Below are positions 63,799 through 64,000 of a DNA stretch of 64,000 bases, piece after piece. The position numbers were made by a program, and so were the translations under genes. Source of the DNA: Paludibacteraceae bacterium (GTDB lineage Bacteria; Bacteroidota; Bacteroidia; Bacteroidales; Paludibacteraceae); assembly GCA_017559385.1 (NCBI GenBank), contig JAFYSK010000003.1:16904-80903 (forward strand), given 5' to 3'. The notes beneath the pieces were generated by a model. The model was not told the DNA's origin. It saw only the letters and a program-made list of their open reading frames with translations, and did not search any database. How positions within the stretch are numbered: position 1 is the first letter of the stretch; each line of letters starts with the position of its first letter.

Positions 63799-64000
63799 TT
63801 AGAAGTTGTTTTGTTGCAATTGGAAGTATGCTTGTGGGTGTTTGCAAACAGGGCAAACTACAGGAGCATCTTGACCGATATACAAGTGACCACAGTTGCG
63901 GCATTGCCAGATAGCATCACCATCGCGGCTGAACACAAGCTTATCCTCGATATTCTTGAGGAGCTTGAGGTAGCGCTCTTCGTGTGCTTTCTCTACAGCA
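63799..64000 (-). CDS. rbr: Rubrerythrin, C-terminal part (5' end beyond the window)
   Basis: The last 66 codons and the stop are visible. The sequence AVEKAHEERYLKLLKNIEDK is the end of the di-iron four-helix domain, with its Glu and His ligands in EKAHEERY. A rubredoxin-like FeS4 domain follows: CRNCGH and CPVCKHP (two CxxC pairs), ending AYFQLQQNNF. Rubrerythrin reduces hydrogen peroxide in anaerobes. The start and the first iron ligands are outside the window. Confidence 0.93.
   Translation of the reverse strand, partial: AVEKAHEERYLKLLKNIEDKLVFSRDGDAIWQCRNCGHLYIGQDAPVVCPVCKHPQAYFQLQQNNF

Overview
The window looks like chromosomal core DNA from a member of the Bacteroidales (phylum Bacteroidota). 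The signs are: many promoters of the Bacteroidota form (TTTG or TTG, about 20 bases, then TAnnTTTG); two components of the type IX secretion system (PorT and PorE); secreted proteins with C-terminal sorting tails of that system; a Rho factor with the long low-complexity insertion seen in this phylum; almost no Shine-Dalgarno sequences; and lipoproteins with Bacteroidota lipoboxes. The exact family is not clear. No transposase, integrase, phage gene, CRISPR array or rRNA was seen. The window holds about 46 protein genes, one tRNA gene and many clear hairpin terminators.

Layout. 1-1920 (minus): two surface or secreted proteins. 1921-3021: a long spacer with several inverted repeats and a probable structured leader for ftsY. 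3022-20496 (plus): a housekeeping run: ftsY, mtaB, rho, aroQ, porT, a beta-helix lipoprotein, bcp, nadC, an aminopeptidase P, a class A penicillin-binding protein, a TPR protein, a TraB/GumN protein and a BASS-type transporter. 20574-21779 (minus): aspartate aminotransferase. 22017-22508 (plus): a small barrel-like protein. 22885-30587 (minus): a secreted GH13 amylase, mnmA, a SulP transporter, rlmH, a TerB-DnaJ protein and kdsB. 30635-35783 (minus): a capsule or exopolysaccharide export unit (Gfo/Idh/MocA sugar dehydrogenase, two Wza-like lipoproteins, Wzc-like tyrosine kinase). 36031-39336 (minus): rarA, recN and a small acidic protein. 39423-50076 (plus): cdsA, lipid A acyltransferase, class I fumarase, a degenerate LytM protein, porE, thyA, folA, an S9 peptidase and fabG. 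Then tRNA-Gln, ddh, an acyl-CoA ligase, an NhaC-type antiporter, deoD and a PCMD-like protein up to 56128. 56219-64000 (minus): a second secreted amylase with starch-binding modules, a lipoprotein, a PIF1-like helicase, a Na/Pi cotransporter and the end of a rubrerythrin.

The gene content fits a fermentative, anaerobic, starch-using cell with an outer membrane: two exported amylases, type IX secretion parts, polysaccharide export and KDO/lipid A genes, meso-DAP peptidoglycan (ddh) and rubrerythrin/Bcp peroxide defence.

The most unusual feature is a set of very short tandem repeats and small hairpins spread through the spacers: heptads of gagagtt, a ggcgatgaggc family, 9-base agttttaag/aggagtttt units, and 11-base units present in three copies. 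The same sequences also lie inside genes, in frame (twice in mtaB, once each in aroQ and the helicase, possibly in pepP). They also form the ends of genes (identical RVES tails of FtsY and AroQ) and possibly starts (MLKVK of NadC and the BASS transporter). A second notable feature is the roughly 290-base ftsY leader, whose 5' end is exactly complementary to the bases just before the start codon. A third is the Wzc-like kinase tail with a long Gly-Tyr repeat.
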